Positions 1 to 11,535 of a DNA stretch of 64,000 bases are shown in pieces; position 1 is the first letter of the stretch; every line of letters starts with the position of its first letter. The position numbers were made by a program, and so were the translations under genes. This DNA comes from Crocodylus rhombifer (lineage: Eukaryota; Chordata; Crocodylia; Crocodylidae). Under the pieces are notes generated by a model. That model ran no database searches. It saw only the letters and a program-made list of their open reading frames with translations, and was not told the origin of the DNA. The stretch spans positions 376,437 to 440,436 of the forward strand of contig JAVSML010024366.1 in the NCBI GenBank assembly GCA_038503035.1, read 5' to 3'.

Positions 1-511
1 CACTTCACTAGAAAGAAGTAATATAAACAAGTCAAGAGACACTTCAGAGAACTAAAAAGAGAAGATGTAGGGGCAGCTTTGTCCATGACTAAACAGGCAT
101 GTGATTCCAGACTAGGATATGGACGATTCCCATTCAGTGCCAGAATATTTATAATGATCTCATTTCTATTAAGTAGCCTGTACTAGTGTAGGAATTTCCA
201 TTGACTGACAAAGATGAAATGTATATCATTAGTTTATCTTGTAGAGCTTTTAAATGGGTACTTTGCTTCAGTTGGCTGACATATTGCACACATTACCTAT
301 ATGTTAGGTCCAATACATGGTTGGGTTATAAATATGTTACCTTGCTTTGTTCAACTTTTAGGTGGGACAGTGGGAGCTTCTTTATTATCCCTGATGACAC
401 CAGATCCATGAATTACCACTTTTCCTTGCCTGCAAAATGAATAGTTAGAAAACATATCATGACAATTATGATTTGTAGCCTAATGGAGAATGTAACACAG
501 ATTAAGATCAC
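1..511. other. Unassigned AT-rich sequence
   Basis: No gene, repeat family or RNA that I can support. The open frames here are short, overlap on both strands and show no protein motif. Confidence 0.5.
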
Positions 512-512
512 T

Positions 513-777
513 GAGCGTGCATCCAGACAAGCATTCATATGCCTTTTGCAGCATCCCAAACCAGTTTGAGATGCTGCAAGAGGCACGCTAGGAACAAAAA
601 AAAATGGCTGGAAGGAGCCCAGCAGGGTTATTTTGCTCCTAGTGGCACAACTTGCCCCACACCGAAGTGCACGCCCAGGCACGTGCGCTAAGGCAAAAAT
701 CCCCAGCTCAATTTTGCACCGCTTCTATTTGAGCTGCTGCAAGTCCACATGCTTGCATGTGTGGACATATGCCAAGA
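513..777. mobile_element. MITE-like element with degenerate inverted ends
   Basis: The left edge (CGTGCATCCAGACAAGC) and the inverse of the right edge (GGCATATGTCCACACATG), each followed by a GCAGC-containing stretch, form an imperfect inverted repeat around a more GC-rich centre. The ends resemble the better preserved GGGCRTGTCYACAC elements elsewhere in the window. No clean target duplication was found, so the borders are approximate. It is probably an old non-autonomous DNA transposon. Confidence 0.4.
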
Positions 778-2488
778 GGCTCACATGCCCCAACATTAAG
801 CACAGCTCATTTCCAAATAAATTAATTTTCCAGTGTGTCAGAAGATTGCTGTAGGACACAGAACAAGCAACTTCCAAGTGAGTGTTACACATAGTCTGAA
901 CTAACAAGCACTTTCCCTAAATTGCTGTTCAGGAGCCCAAGTATTGATGCATATTGTAAAACTGGATAATTTTTATAAAATATTCTGTAGATTTAAGGTC
1001 AGTTTGTATGAATATGTTATGCTATGCTATGCTATATATATGACATATCTATGTAATACGTTCTTGAATAAAGGATGTCTAACAACTTAAATGCGCACAT
1101 CAAGCAGTCCATATTCTGAGTATAATGCTAGTGAAATTATGAAAGGCTTTATGAAGTTTTATATATTTTACATATTTCAGGTGAAAAACAAACTTTCCTG
1201 AAATAATAATGAAAAGTAAATTTGTTGGCTATTGGTTGTTGTGTTAAATGCTTACAAGTGAAGTAAATGCTAAGGTAAGTTCTAACTGACTTTATACTTT
1301 GTACTACAAAACAAATATTTTGCAAGCAGAACAGAAAGTTCATAGGCAGCTTTCATACTATTGCATGGCAATATATGATTGAGTTACTGGATGGAATTCT
1401 TAGCATTCTGCTTCCTAAGGGGTGGTAGAAAGAAACTTAAAATGAAATTCAAAACCTGCAAGCATTTCCTTCAAAACAAACCTCATTAATGATGAAAATC
1501 AGTGTTACACACAATAGTCTAAAAGGCTATTAGCAGATATGACATAACAATCAGTTTCCCCTGATAATCTCATTTAATTGTGCAGATCAGAAATTAATAA
1601 TTTATCTGTTTTACACATTAATTTGTGGAAGCAAAATACTATTAGAATGATGTTGATATATAAATAAAAAGCTTGATTCATAGAAGAACTCAGTTTCTTT
1701 GTATAATCACTGCAGATTACGGAGGTTTCCCTGTTGAATAAGGAATCCGGTTTCTGTTTATGGTAGCTTTTGCCATTTTTCACATAGAATAATTGCGAGC
1801 AGCCAGCCATACCTTTCTGTAAAGCTGAGGCACACTAACTAGTCTGAGTTAGAAGCTCATATGCATTACTTTGCAAAGCTCTCCTTCCAGCTTACATGAC
1901 TAGCTTCTCAAAGTGGCTTAGCATCCACTGTTCCCATTTACGTCCATCTTACATTTGGAGTGACTACTTTAGCTGAGTGCCTGATGCTGTGTCCAGTTCC
2001 TTAATTAGTAAGTTTGAGGGAAGAATCATCTTTTTATTCCTCTACACCATACTAATGCCAGACACAGGTTTTAGGTTTTTGCTTCCGGTACATGGCTATG
2101 TTCGTCTCTCCCTTTAAGATTCAGAAATAAAATATAACCGGGAATGTTTAGCAAACTTGTGTACTAAGCAATTATGCCTTTTGGGGGACAGAAATTGATT
2201 TTCCTTTCTTCACATATGAAGGTTTGGAGTGTATTCCTTTTCTCTCACTGGGTGGTGTGCAGTGAAAGCAGCAGAAAGAATAAGTAGGCAGCTTCCTGTA
2301 GGGCACAAAAAGCAGAAGGAGCAGTTTTGTATGAAGGCAGTTCTTCCACACTGTGCAATGAGGGAGGTTGCTATTTCTTTCATGAAAAGGTGATAATATA
2401 TGGCACTGTTCAGTTGAAATTTCATACAGCAAACTCTGATGTAGTTGAAACCATGGACTTTGCTTTATAAATGACTGAGATAAGAATA
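778..2488. other. Unassigned AT-rich sequence
   Basis: About 1.7 kb of AT-rich DNA. A short GCTAT-type simple repeat lies near 1019-1040. No coding or RNA feature is supported. Confidence 0.5.
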
Positions 2489-3109
2489 ACTGGGTGTGTC
2501 TACACATACATTTGATCCGAGATCAGTTTACTTGCAAGTAAATTACTTGCAATTAAATACTCCCAGGAAAGCGTCTATGTATGCAGGGATGCGTCACCAG
2601 ATTTGCTGCTCCTGGCATCAAACTGCTGCCACTTCCTGTGGCACTGCAGTGGGCTCCTGCCACCACTCAGGGGAGCTCTAGGCTCCAGCTGCACCTGCCA
2701 GCAGCTGATAAATTTCTGGAAAAGCCAGTCCTGCTCCCTGCTCCCTGGCCAGCCACTTCCCTGGCCAGGAGCAGCATGCACAGTACAGAAGCAGCACACG
2801 GCACCTGTCCCCTCAACCAGTGCCTCAGGCTCCTGCCGGCCAACACACTGGCCTAGCTGACCCACTGAGCTGACTGCCAGCTGGTCCCTGGCTGTCCTGG
2901 ATCCCCCATATGCAGTGACCATCTGCCCAGCCTCACTGCGCCGTCCTAGGGCCACTGCCACTGTGCAGCTGCTGCCTGGACTCCATCTGGCTGGCTGGAC
3001 CCCAGCAACATGCTGCTGGATGCCACCGCTAAGGCTGTTCTCACCCTCCTGGGCCTCCAGCCCTGACCACCTCTGGGTCTGTTAGGCCAAACAGGATGGT
3101 GGCTGCACA

Positions 3110-3270
3110 TTGTCCAGCACCCAGGATGATGAAAAGTATCTGGAGGCAGTTAGGATGACCTGGGCCACCTTCCTGAACCTCCTGGGGCAGCTCTGCCAAC
3201 ACCTGGAGTGGCATCACACCTCAATAAGGTGTCATCATCCATGGCCAAGAACCATCCTGGCCAAGAAGCT
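3110..3270 (+). pseudogene. Decayed Harbinger-type nuclease, N-terminal part
   Basis: In the plus frame beginning near 3110 the peptide contains a DDEKYLEAVRMTWATFL stretch followed by LLGQLCQHLEWHHTSIR. In PIF/Harbinger (HARBI1-like) nucleases the region before the catalytic core has the layout D-(D/E)-x-FRMS-xxTF-xxL-xxLxxxL followed by a T-x-(F/Y/I)-R turn, and this stretch fits that pattern. Beyond about 3270 the frame no longer resembles the family, which suggests frameshifts. It lies inside the TIR element 2492-6139 and would have supplied transposase if ever intact. The match is by eye. A chance resemblance in GC-rich sequence cannot be excluded. Confidence 0.4.
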
Positions 3271-3439
3271 AGTCTGCTTCCACAGGGCCTCCACCCACTT
3301 GCACCCCAGGGCCAAGAGGTGCACCCAGAACTTCTGGTCCACCTGGTCCCTTATATCCTCATGGGTCACATCCTACACGCTCAAGGCCTGTTCATCCACC
3401 AGCTGATCCTCTGACACCATCACCAGCCAGTCCAGGAAG

Positions 3440-3889
3440 GGCCACCCACATGATTCGGGGACAGCAGGGCAGACCCTATGAAGAGAGGCTATGGGACCTT
3501 AACCTGTTCAGCCTTCACAAGAGAAGGCTGAGAGGGGACCTGGTGGCTGTCTACAAACTCACTAGGGGGGACCAGCAGGATTTGGGAGAGACCTTGTTCC
3601 CCCTAGTGCCCCACAGGGTAACAAGGAATAACAGCCACAAGTTGTTAGAGAGCAGGCTTAGACTAGACATCTGAAGGCACTACTTCACAGTTAGGGCGGC
3701 TAGGAGCTGGAACCAACTTCCAAGGGAAGTGGTGATGGCTTCTACCCTGGGGGTCTTTAATAGGAGGCTTGATGTCTACCTAGCTGGAGTCCTTTGAGCC
3801 AGGTTTTTCTTTCCTGCCCAGGGCAGGGGGTCAGACCTGATGATCTACAAGGTCCCTTCTGACCCTACTTCTATGAATCTATGAATCTA
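3440..3889 (+). mobile_element. CR1 LINE, 5'-truncated 3' end
   Basis: The plus frame encodes the conserved C-terminal CR1 segment (MIRGQQGRPYEERLWDLNLF, then a RRLRGDLVAVYKL segment and a FRLDI-like RLRLDI), stopping at 3674. It is followed by the usual 3' UTR, with the GGGCAGGGGGTCAGACCTGA and GATCTACAAGGTCCCTTCTG sections and a tail of CTATGAAT units. GGAAG occurs at both borders (3435-3439 and 3890-3894), a plausible target duplication. It interrupts the DNA element 2492-6139 and is therefore younger than it. Confidence 0.85.
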
Positions 3890-4697
3890 GGAAGATGGTG
3901 TGGTCCTGAGTCCACCTCTGGTGGACCTGGTGTACCTGCAGGACCCTGGCTGTGGGCAGTAGCAACCCTGAGGTCATATTCCAGGTGCCAACTGTGGCAT
4001 CCACCCTGTGTGCAGCTGTAGGACCTACAGAACCATGAGAAAGAAGTTGTTTGTGAAAATTTATAATATTGCTCAGATAAGATGTTCTGTACCAGAGGCC
4101 TTTTGCTGCCTGGCCTCAGATCAGGGTTTGGGCATGCACAGGTGCCCAGGGACCAAGGTACATCAGACAGGCAGGGCTCAGCCCAGGTGGCTGCCAAGTA
4201 GCCCATCTTCACTCACTCCCTAGGAGCAGGCAGCCTGCCTCCTTTGTCGTCTTCCCAGGCTGGGACAGGCCAGTACCTGCTGCCATGGCTCCAGACCCCA
4301 CTTCCCCCAACAGGCCAGCTGCTCTCCTGTGCTTCCATCCATACTGTCCAGGCATGGGGCTCCTGGATGACTGGGACAAGGAGCTGCCCACATGACCACC
4401 ATCCCCACAGGGGGCCTTTCTGGGGAGGCATCTGGGGGCCAGCTCCTCCCCACACACACTAGCCCTCTTCTCTGAGTATGTCCCTGCTGTGCGTGTCATG
4501 GGCATTGTATGAGAAGCTATTTCCATGGACTGAGGGGTGCCTGACTCACTATGCCCTGCTGCTGATGATTGCCATGGTGCCCTGGGCACACCTGGCAAGG
4601 GTCTCTGAGCTTCAATGACATGGGGAGTGAGCCTGGACTGCCCCACAACTTCTGCTGCCTCCTGCAGGGCTACCTGTGGCTGTAGTACATATCCCTG

Positions 4698-4711
4698 CCC
4701 CCCCCCCCCCC
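4698..4711 (+). repeat. Poly-C run (14 C)
   Basis: Fourteen consecutive C residues inside the GC-rich element. A likely length-variable and hard-to-sequence site. Confidence 0.9.
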
Positions 4712-4942
4712 ACAGCTGAGAAGGACATCACCACTAGCACTGACGCATTCCTTGGCATGCAAAGGCCCATGTCCACCTAGTTGTGTGGGCATGGGCCGCA
4801 CAATAAAGTTTTGCAGTCTCCCACCTCCCTGTGTGCTGCAGGGGTGGGGGGGCAGGGAAGTGTGGGTGGGCTGGGTGGAAATGGGGTACAGGGGCTGGGG
4901 GTGGGGCTCTCCCCAGTGTGTGGCTTACCATGTGGCCAGGAC

Positions 4943-5075
4943 TGGCATGGCCTGCAGCTCCACTCAGTAGTGGCTGGCAGTGATGGCATGAGGCTCTGGG
5001 TGGTGTCCTCAGATGGCAGGGCACAGCATATGTTCACCCAGCTGGGAGCCTCCCCCAGGGAGGAACTGGCACTGT
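4943..5075 (+). pseudogene. Possible second fragment of the Harbinger-type nuclease
   Basis: The plus frame reads LQLHSVVAGSDGMRLWVV and shortly after SSDGRAQHMFTQLGASP. Harbinger nucleases carry a segment where a short beta strand and a D-x-x-G-(R/M)-(F/L) turn precede G-x-x-H-D-(A/S)-R and an N/A-S-x motif. The second catalytic Asp position would be Met here (HM instead of HD), so the copy would be dead. The similarity is weak and was considered only because it lies downstream of the N-terminal fragment in the same element. Confidence 0.22.
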
Positions 5076-6142
5076 CAGTGGACAGTGGTGACATGGCTGG
5101 CCATGCCGTATAGCTGGGGCCAGGGCTGCAGAGCTGCCAGGGCAGGTGCTGGCCCAGGCTGCCTAAGCTGCTGGTGGAGGTTGCAGCTGAGGAGCTCAAT
5201 GAAGTGGGTTACTGGAGGCCCAAGGGGCCCTCCCTCAGTAGTACATCACCACAGGTGCCATGCTATGGTAGGGGTTCTGGGAGGTCATCTGTGCTGCTGT
5301 ACACAGCATGGCTGTGGCCTTGGTCCCAGGTGCAAGGATCACTGTCAGTTGCTGCATAAAGGGCATATACTTGCAGGGACTCCCTGACCAATCATTGTGG
5401 TCAGTGGCCTTGACCTTTATGCAGCACTGACATGCCTGCATTCCTCTATCTGGTCTGACAGCCCCTTATCGACATGGACTTTTGATGGCCCACCCCACGC
5501 AAACTGGTACTGTATCTCTTCCTTGCTTCACAGCACCACAAGGTTGCCAGTCTCCTCCATGAACCAGTTGGGGCCCTGGGTAGTGGGCATGGGTAAGAAC
5601 AACACTACTGGGGCTCCTTTGCCAGCTCTCCATACTTCCACATGACTGTCCCTGTGCTTCCAGACCTGGGCAGCTGCCTGCAGTGTCCAGTGCAGGGGCA
5701 TGGCATGGGACTGGGAGCCATGCAGTGAGGCAATGCCCGTCTGGGGTGGACTGTGGGTAGCTGGGGCTGGCTCTAGCAGCAAGGAGCTTCCTGCAGCTGG
5801 GTCTGGGTGCTGATAGGCCTGGCAGGAATCTGAAGCACACTGCAGACCTGGATGGCATAGGTTTGGCAGCTGTGTGGCACTGTGATGGCAGGGCTAGCCT
5901 CAGGCTGGCCCCCTAGTGGCAGGTCTGACCTGGGTGCAGATTTGCTCCTGGTTGGCATCTACGTGTGCTTTACTGCACAGTAACTAATCACAAATAAATC
6001 TGCTTATTGTATTTTCAAGTAGCAAATTTACTTGCAAGTAGCATAATTTACTGCACCATAAGCCTGTGTGTAGATGTGTGCGCTTACTGTGCAGAAAACA
6101 TTGCTACTGCACAGTAAAGTATTGCATGTAGATGTGCCCACT

Positions 6143-7915
6143 GAATACAAAGTCAGGTGGATATATGGCCAATGTATGAGTTTAATTTCACATAAATAAG
6201 CACCTTGAACCCTGCACTTTCACCCTTGGTAGGTAAAATCCTCCCTTGAACAGAGATCCTTGGCTAGCTTTCTGGACCACTTTAGTCTCACCTAATTAAG
6301 TTTTAATTATCATCTCATTCTGTCTAATTTGTAGGGGGTTTTAGTGGGTCTTGTCATGGATTTCTGCACAGGGATGAATTTAATTTATCTGCCTATCCTC
6401 TCTCTGTCAAACCTGACCCTTTCTGAGACCACCTAACTCCTTGGGAGAAATGTCTTGTGATTAATTGTCTGCAATCTGTCGTTTTCCAAAATAAATCATT
6501 ATCTCAATCAGGAAGGGTAAAATACTAGACCTTTGAAGTCATTGGGAAAATTCCTATTGATTTAAATGGGAGCCAGTGTTTTATCCATACTTTTGGTGAG
6601 GTAAAATTGCTTAGTCAATCATTACACATGGCAGAGAAAATATAATATGGGTGATAAAGCTAAGGAAATCATTAGATATGATGGAAGTGGCACCGAAATA
6701 TGAGATTAATAAAGGTTCCAACAGTTCTGCAAGTGAAGCAGAAGAGCTAGGTAAAGAAAATAGATGAAGAATACATTGAAGACACAACTTCAGGGAAGAT
6801 TCATGATCAACAAGTTGTTCTGGGAGATCTCCATTTACAGTAAACAACAAGCACTGAAATGCTCACAATGGAAATAAATTGTCCTCAGTGAATATAAATT
6901 GTAATAATTACTAATGCAAAGGGGATTTAAACAAATGTTAATAAAAGTAAGACTAAGTGTCTGCAATGAATAGCAGCAAAGAAAATGATTCAGACACAAA
7001 ATAATGGAAGAAACAATTAGAGTTTATACAGGAATGAGTCACAAACCACTTAAACAGGAGGATAGAAGCATAATGTAGAGTTTAGGAAGAAGAAGACAAT
7101 GAATGAGTTATTTAAAGGATTAAAAAAGTAGAATTAATAATAAAAACTTCTCCATTTATAGAAGGAAACGTCAAACATGTAACTTCTGGTATCTTACTGC
7201 TTCAACTGCTGTTTCATCTAGATTTTCTAAAATGACCTCATATAGAGAGATTCATCTGTCTTTGCAATACTCTCTGATTCATTGTAATGGGAATGACTCT
7301 TCCCTCTTATACCAGTATAAGGTAGGAGCAACCACAAGGAAATCAATAGAATTAAATTTAACAAAGGCCTATATTTGAATGGTTTTACCAGGATAGCTGG
7401 CTTTGAAATCTCATAAACAGTTGTTGAAACTTCTTGGGCACCTATCCATGTGTTCAAACTCTGCTTCAAAGCATGCTAATTAGCACACATCAGAGCAGGC
7501 TCAATGAATTGAGTCTGCTGAAGCATGCTAATTAATGCACTCCAGCCAGCCTCCACATCACTTCTATTGAGAGTCCCTGTGCTCCAAAATGGTGGCAAGC
7601 ACAGGACGTTGGATACATGTGATACTGTGGGCATTTTAATTAGAGAGGCTTTCAAACTACATGTATTGAGTGCCTTCCTCCCCCTGCCCCTCTTATACCG
7701 CAGAGCATATATATAGACATCCTTTGGGTCTGGGGTATACAAGTATACACATTGGAAATGGAAGAGATACAGAGGAAATAGTCTTGGAAGGAGAAGTTAG
7801 AAAGTAGCTCATTGAAGGCTTCAGTGACCATAAACTATGAAACTTACTGAATATGGGCTGTTTTGTACTTCTTCTTGGTCTGTTTCAATATCTATCTTTT
7901 CCTGGTTGCTGTAAT
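6143..7915. other. AT-rich sequence with possible old SINE fragments
   Basis: Mostly unassigned. Stretches near 6525-6590 (GGGAAAATTCCTATTGATTT) and 7300-7365 (ACCAGTATAAGGTAGGAGC, then GAAATCAATAGAATTAAA) resemble the 'CATTGACTTCAATGGAGTTAC' segment common in old amniote interspersed repeats. The short open frames around 7476-7742 have no recognisable motif. Confidence 0.35.
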
Positions 7916-8359
7916 TAAAATTATAGAATCATGGGATCATAGGATTGGAAGTGAAATCATAGATTGTCTAGACCAACTCCCTGACCAGCTGTAGCAAACA
8001 CTATTAAATCTTCCCAGAAAAAAAATATTTATCCAGCCTCTTCTTGAAAGTCCTCGGTGAAGGAGATTTTACAGCATCCCTGAGCAGTTTGTTCTAATGT
8101 CTGACTGCTCTTGTATATCAGAAGTATTTTCTGAAATGTAATCCAAATCCACTTTGCTGAAGTTTAAATCCACTGCTCTTTGTCCTGCCCTCTGTGGCCT
8201 TGAAAAAGAAGTTTTCCCTGTTCTTTATGGCAACCTGTCAAATATTTGAAAACTGCTATCATGTCCCTCCCTAATTTTCTTGTCTTCAGACTAAACACAT
8301 CTAGTTTGCTCAACATATTTTCATATAGCTTGAATTTCCAAACCTTTTATCACTGAGAA

Positions 8360-8655
8360 TAGAGATAGACTTTTCCCTGTGTCTATAGGGGACAGGAGTA
8401 ACAGGCTCAAACTGCAGCAGGGAGAGTTTAAGTTGGAGATTTGGAAGAACTTTCTAATTATGAGGGTGTTTAAGCGTTTCTACAGGTGACCTAGAAAAGC
8501 TGTGGACTCTCTATCCCTGGAAATTTTCAAGAGTGGGTTAGATAGTTACTTAACTAGGATAGTTTATTCAAGGATGATACTACCTTGAGCCCGGGACTAA
8601 ACCAGATGACCTCATGTGGTCCCTTCCAACCCTACTTTCCTATGATCCTGTGTTC
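8360..8655 (+). mobile_element. CR1 3' end fragment
   Basis: Plus-strand CR1 tail: a TTGGAGATTTGGAAGAACTT segment (the 'RLDIRKNFF' coding region), GACTCTCTATCCCTGGAAAT, then CCAGATGACCTCATGTGGTC and CCTTCCAACCCTACTTTCCT, ending in a CTATGATCCTG tail. It is inserted in the older minus-strand CR1, whose sequence resumes just to the right. Confidence 0.7.
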
Positions 8656-8989
8656 ATCATTGTAACTCACAGCTGGATCCGCTCCACTTTTTGGAGGGAT
8701 TTGGTACCAGGGAATGTTTAGAAGTGAGTCCCAGACTGAATCTTATTCCCCTGCTTATTTCAACAGAGACTTGGTTTGTTGATTCTGAGGATATGCTTCA
8801 CCTAGGTTTCTGTGAGGAAGCATCTTGCATCAAATGATATAGAGGGCGGAAATAGATATTGTTATTTATGAACCATTATTTTTTGTGGAGGTTGAATCAG
8901 TGGAAGGTTTTTTTTGTATATGTCTATAGAAGGATGTACAACCTCATGGAGTTTTGTTAACATAGATATACTAATTTCATTAAATGTCT

Positions 8990-9248
8990 TATTTTATGTA
9001 GCAAGGGAAGTTTCGGTTAGGTATTAGAAAAAACTTTCTCATGGGGAGGGTAGTAAAACACTGGAACAGGCTACCCAGAGAAATTGTGGAATCTCCATAC
9101 TTAGAGATTTTTAAGACCCAGCTAGACAAAGCCTTGGCTGAGACAATATAGCTAGGGATGGTCCTGCTTTGAGGAAGGGGTTGGACTAGATCACCTCCTG
9201 AGGTCCTTTCCAACCTTAGTTTTCTATTATTTTATTATTCTATGATTC
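8990..9248 (+). mobile_element. CR1 3' end fragment
   Basis: Plus-strand tail with GGTTAGGTATTAGAAAAAAC, CTGGAACAGGCTACCCAGAG, GGACTAGATCACCTCCTGAG and CCTTTCCAACCTTAGTTTTC, ending in TATTATTCTATGATTCT. This organisation matches the bird/reptile CR1 3' UTR. The old minus-strand CR1 continues immediately downstream. Confidence 0.75.
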
Positions 9249-10451
9249 TCTATAGCTTTCAAATGCAGAGCTCAGAATTACATACAATATCTCAGCTGAC
9301 ACTTTATCTATGTAGAGTGGAGCGAGGCTATCAACTCCCATGCCTTGTATACAGTCCTCTGTAAATGTAACCCAAAACAGCATTTTTTTTGTCTCCAAGC
9401 CATTAATAAAAATATTAACATAGTACTGGACCCAGAATAGAACCCTGTGGAATCCCACTTGAACCCTCTTTCTATTCTGACTCCAACTCAGTTATAATGA
9501 TTGTAATTTATATTTTGATTGTGGCTATTCAGATACTTATGTATCCACCCACCAGTAATTCTCTCAACCCACAATTCTCCATTTTTTCCTTATGTTTTTT
9601 AAAGTCCAACTATACATGCGCACCAGTTCACCTCATCCACAACTACCAACCCTGTCAAAACATGAAATGTCGTTGGTTGGGTATGATGTATTCTTTACAA
9701 AACCATGTTGACTGCTAATGTTCACCCTTTCCTCCTCCAGATATTTACAAATTGACTGTTTTATAGTTTGCTTTAGAACTTACAAAGTCAGGCTGACAGG
9801 TTTACAATTCCCTGGCTTCCCCTTTTCTTCCTTTTCTTTTGAAAATGGGAACTGTGAGCTCTTCTCTGTGTTTCTGGGATCTTGCCTGTCACATATGACT
9901 TTACACACTTGATCACTAGAGCCACTAACATTTCTTCAGTTAGTTCCTTCAGCATCTTGGGGTGAATTTTTTCAAGTCTTGCTGACTAAAATTAGTTCAA
10001 ATTTGTCAGTGGCTCTCTGAAGTAATCTTTAGTTAAGTTATCATGATCTTGCTCCTTCTTTGTTTTTATTCATTTTATAAGCTGTCCCGTGGCAAGTCCT
10101 GTGGCATGTTTTTTCTTTGCATCTCCAATTAATGGTTCACACTCATCATTGAGCAGTGGACCCACAGTTTCCCTAGACTTTATTTTCAGTCTGACATACT
10201 TATAGAACCCATTCTTGTGATTTTTTTAACATCACTTGCCAGTTGTCTCTCTATTTTTCTTCGTTGTTTTTCCATGCAGGTAGTTGTTATTTTGTGATGT
10301 ATTCCCTCAGTTACCCACTCTTCTTTCCACTGTCTGCTGCATGCTTCTCTTTTACTTTTGACCTAGTTAAGAAGCTTTTTGTGAAGCTACATAGATATCC
10401 TGCAGTGGTTTTTATTTTTCTACTGTTTCCATGAGGAAACTCTGAATTTAG

Positions 10452-10720
10452 AGAGGAAAGATGGTCCAGTAATTGTGTGCTTACCTGTTACTCTGGTGAT
10501 ATGGTTTCAATTCTTGTTGTGTCATAGACTTCCTAGGTGACTTGGGCCAAACAGAAAGAGTAAGTATTTAATTTCTATTCATAGCAATTTGAGTATGTAG
10601 ACCTTATTTTTCTTCCTCAGTTCTCTATCTGTAAAATGGGAATTCTGTACTTTGAAGGGGTATTGTGAGGATAACTGCATTAAAATTGTCCTGAGATTCA
10701 GATCCTGTGACTTGAGTGGT
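10452..10720 (+). repeat. MIR-like SINE relic
   Basis: From left to right it shows the usual MIR order: a tRNA-like head (TGGTCCAGTAATTGTGTGC, then GGTTTCAATTC), CTAGGTGACTTGGGCC, the TCTATCTGTAAAATGGGAA core and a TATTGTGAGGATAACTGCAT segment. Strongly diverged, so the borders are approximate. Confidence 0.6.
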
Positions 10721-10729
10721 CACACAAGA

Positions 10730-11257
10730 ACCTAAATGAGAGAGAAAAAGAGGAATATGGAAAAATTCACAATGATGGGGTGGGAGGCAAGAGAGTGCCC
10801 TAAAGAAATAAAATATATCAGTGCTCAGTTTCAATGGAACCAGACATATTACAAAGACGAATGAGGAGAAACACAGAAATGCCAAGTATTTAGTTTAACG
10901 TGAGCTAGTTATGGTTGCTACAAACAACTTTGAACTCAGTAGTGTAACTGGGAGGAGGGGAGAGCAGAGCACCAGCTCAGGACACCACCTCTGAGGGGGC
11001 ACAAAAATCCCCATCTCTGCTTACCCAGCAATGTATCTGGCGGGGTGGGTGGTGAGTGGGGCAAGTGGAATGGTTCTCCCTGCCCTGCATGTGTTAGCCT
11101 ACTACTCCCATCCCCCCACCCCAAATATGAAACGAGCTTGCTATACCTCTTTTTGAAGTACAGTATATTGTCAAATTCAAGAAATGGCATTACTGTGCAT
11201 TATATAAAGCAGATCTGGCAGTCTACTATAGTTAAGAATGCATAGCCTTTTATATAT
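10730..11257. other. Unassigned, with a GC-rich patch
   Basis: The 10938-11125 part is GC-rich (GTGTAACTGGGAGGAGGGG, then CACCACCTCTGAGGGGGC) and probably repeat-derived, but I cannot name the family. The rest shows nothing. Confidence 0.3.
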
Positions 11258-11535
11258 GTGCAACAGGAAGGGCCATCTCTTGCAAACAGGATGACTGGCC
11301 TGCGCCCCACACTTTGGGGGGTTCCCATGGAGCTGGATGGAGTGGCCGTGGCTGCAGCTACTCAGCGGTGCTACTGCTGTGGGCTTCGCATCCAGTCTCT
11401 TGGCATCCCCCCGCGAATCTGCTGCCAGCTTCATGTGCAGCGCATGCGGAGGTGGGGCCCAGCACAGGCTGATTTGCCCTGGTCCCCACACCCTGCTTGG
11501 GTTATCTCTGGCAGCTGGTAATTTAGCAATAGCTC
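11258..11535 (+). repeat. GC-rich dispersed repeat, related to 60445-60690
   Basis: Shares the string order GAGTGGCCGTGGCTGCAGCT ... GTGGGGCCCAGCACAGGCTG ... ATTTGCCC ... CTGCTTGGGTTATCTCTGGC with GAGTGGTTGTGGCTACTCC ... GGGCCCCACACAGGCTG ... ATTTGCCC ... CTGCTCAGGTTGCCTCTGAG at 60530-60675, in the same orientation. It is a dispersed repeat, perhaps a non-autonomous DNA transposon. The small open frames inside it are probably by-products. Confidence 0.5.

Larger units (their letters stand above)
2492..6139. mobile_element. 3.6-kb TIR DNA transposon, probable PIF/Harbinger-type relic
   Basis: The left end reads GGGTGTGTCTACACATAC. The right end reads TGCATGTAGATGTGCCC, its near inverse complement. 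The trinucleotide ACT flanks both sides (2489-2491 and 6140-6142), fitting a 3-bp target duplication. A second inverted pair lies inside: TACTTGCAAGTAAATT near 2530 and AATTTACTTGCAAGTA near 6027. The interior is strongly GC-rich compared with the flanks, contains a possible nuclease relic near 3110-3270, and was later hit by a CR1 at 3440-3889. The right 185 bp (from about 5954) looks like a MITE in its own right, so the right border could be a nested or composite end. Superfamily assignment is inference from the 3-bp duplication and the protein motif. Confidence 0.55.
7920..10440 (-). mobile_element. Ancient CR1 LINE relic, interrupted twice
   Basis: Minus-strand CR1 landmarks run left to right. 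A 3' tail (ATAGAATCATGGGATCATAGG) begins near 7920. The 3' UTR and C-terminal region reach about 8357. A short resumption near 8657-8700 reads AGCTGGATCCGCTCC. The region around 9250-9400 corresponds to the 'pos. optimum' part of the C-terminal domain (CTTTATCTATGTAGAGTGGA). Near 9400-9460, read in reverse, the codons give GIPQGSILGPVL, the RT motif. The stretch 9950-9980 carries ATCTTGGGGTGAATTTT, typical of the region upstream of RT. The copy is riddled with stops and deletions. Two younger plus-strand CR1 tails (8360-8655 and 8990-9248) split it. About 8700-8990 was not assigned. Confidence 0.6.

Noticed and set aside
4209..5858. Multiple 70- to 145-codon frames on both strands of the GC-rich element
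   Set aside because: Mutually overlapping and of biased composition. Only the two short stretches described resemble a known protein.
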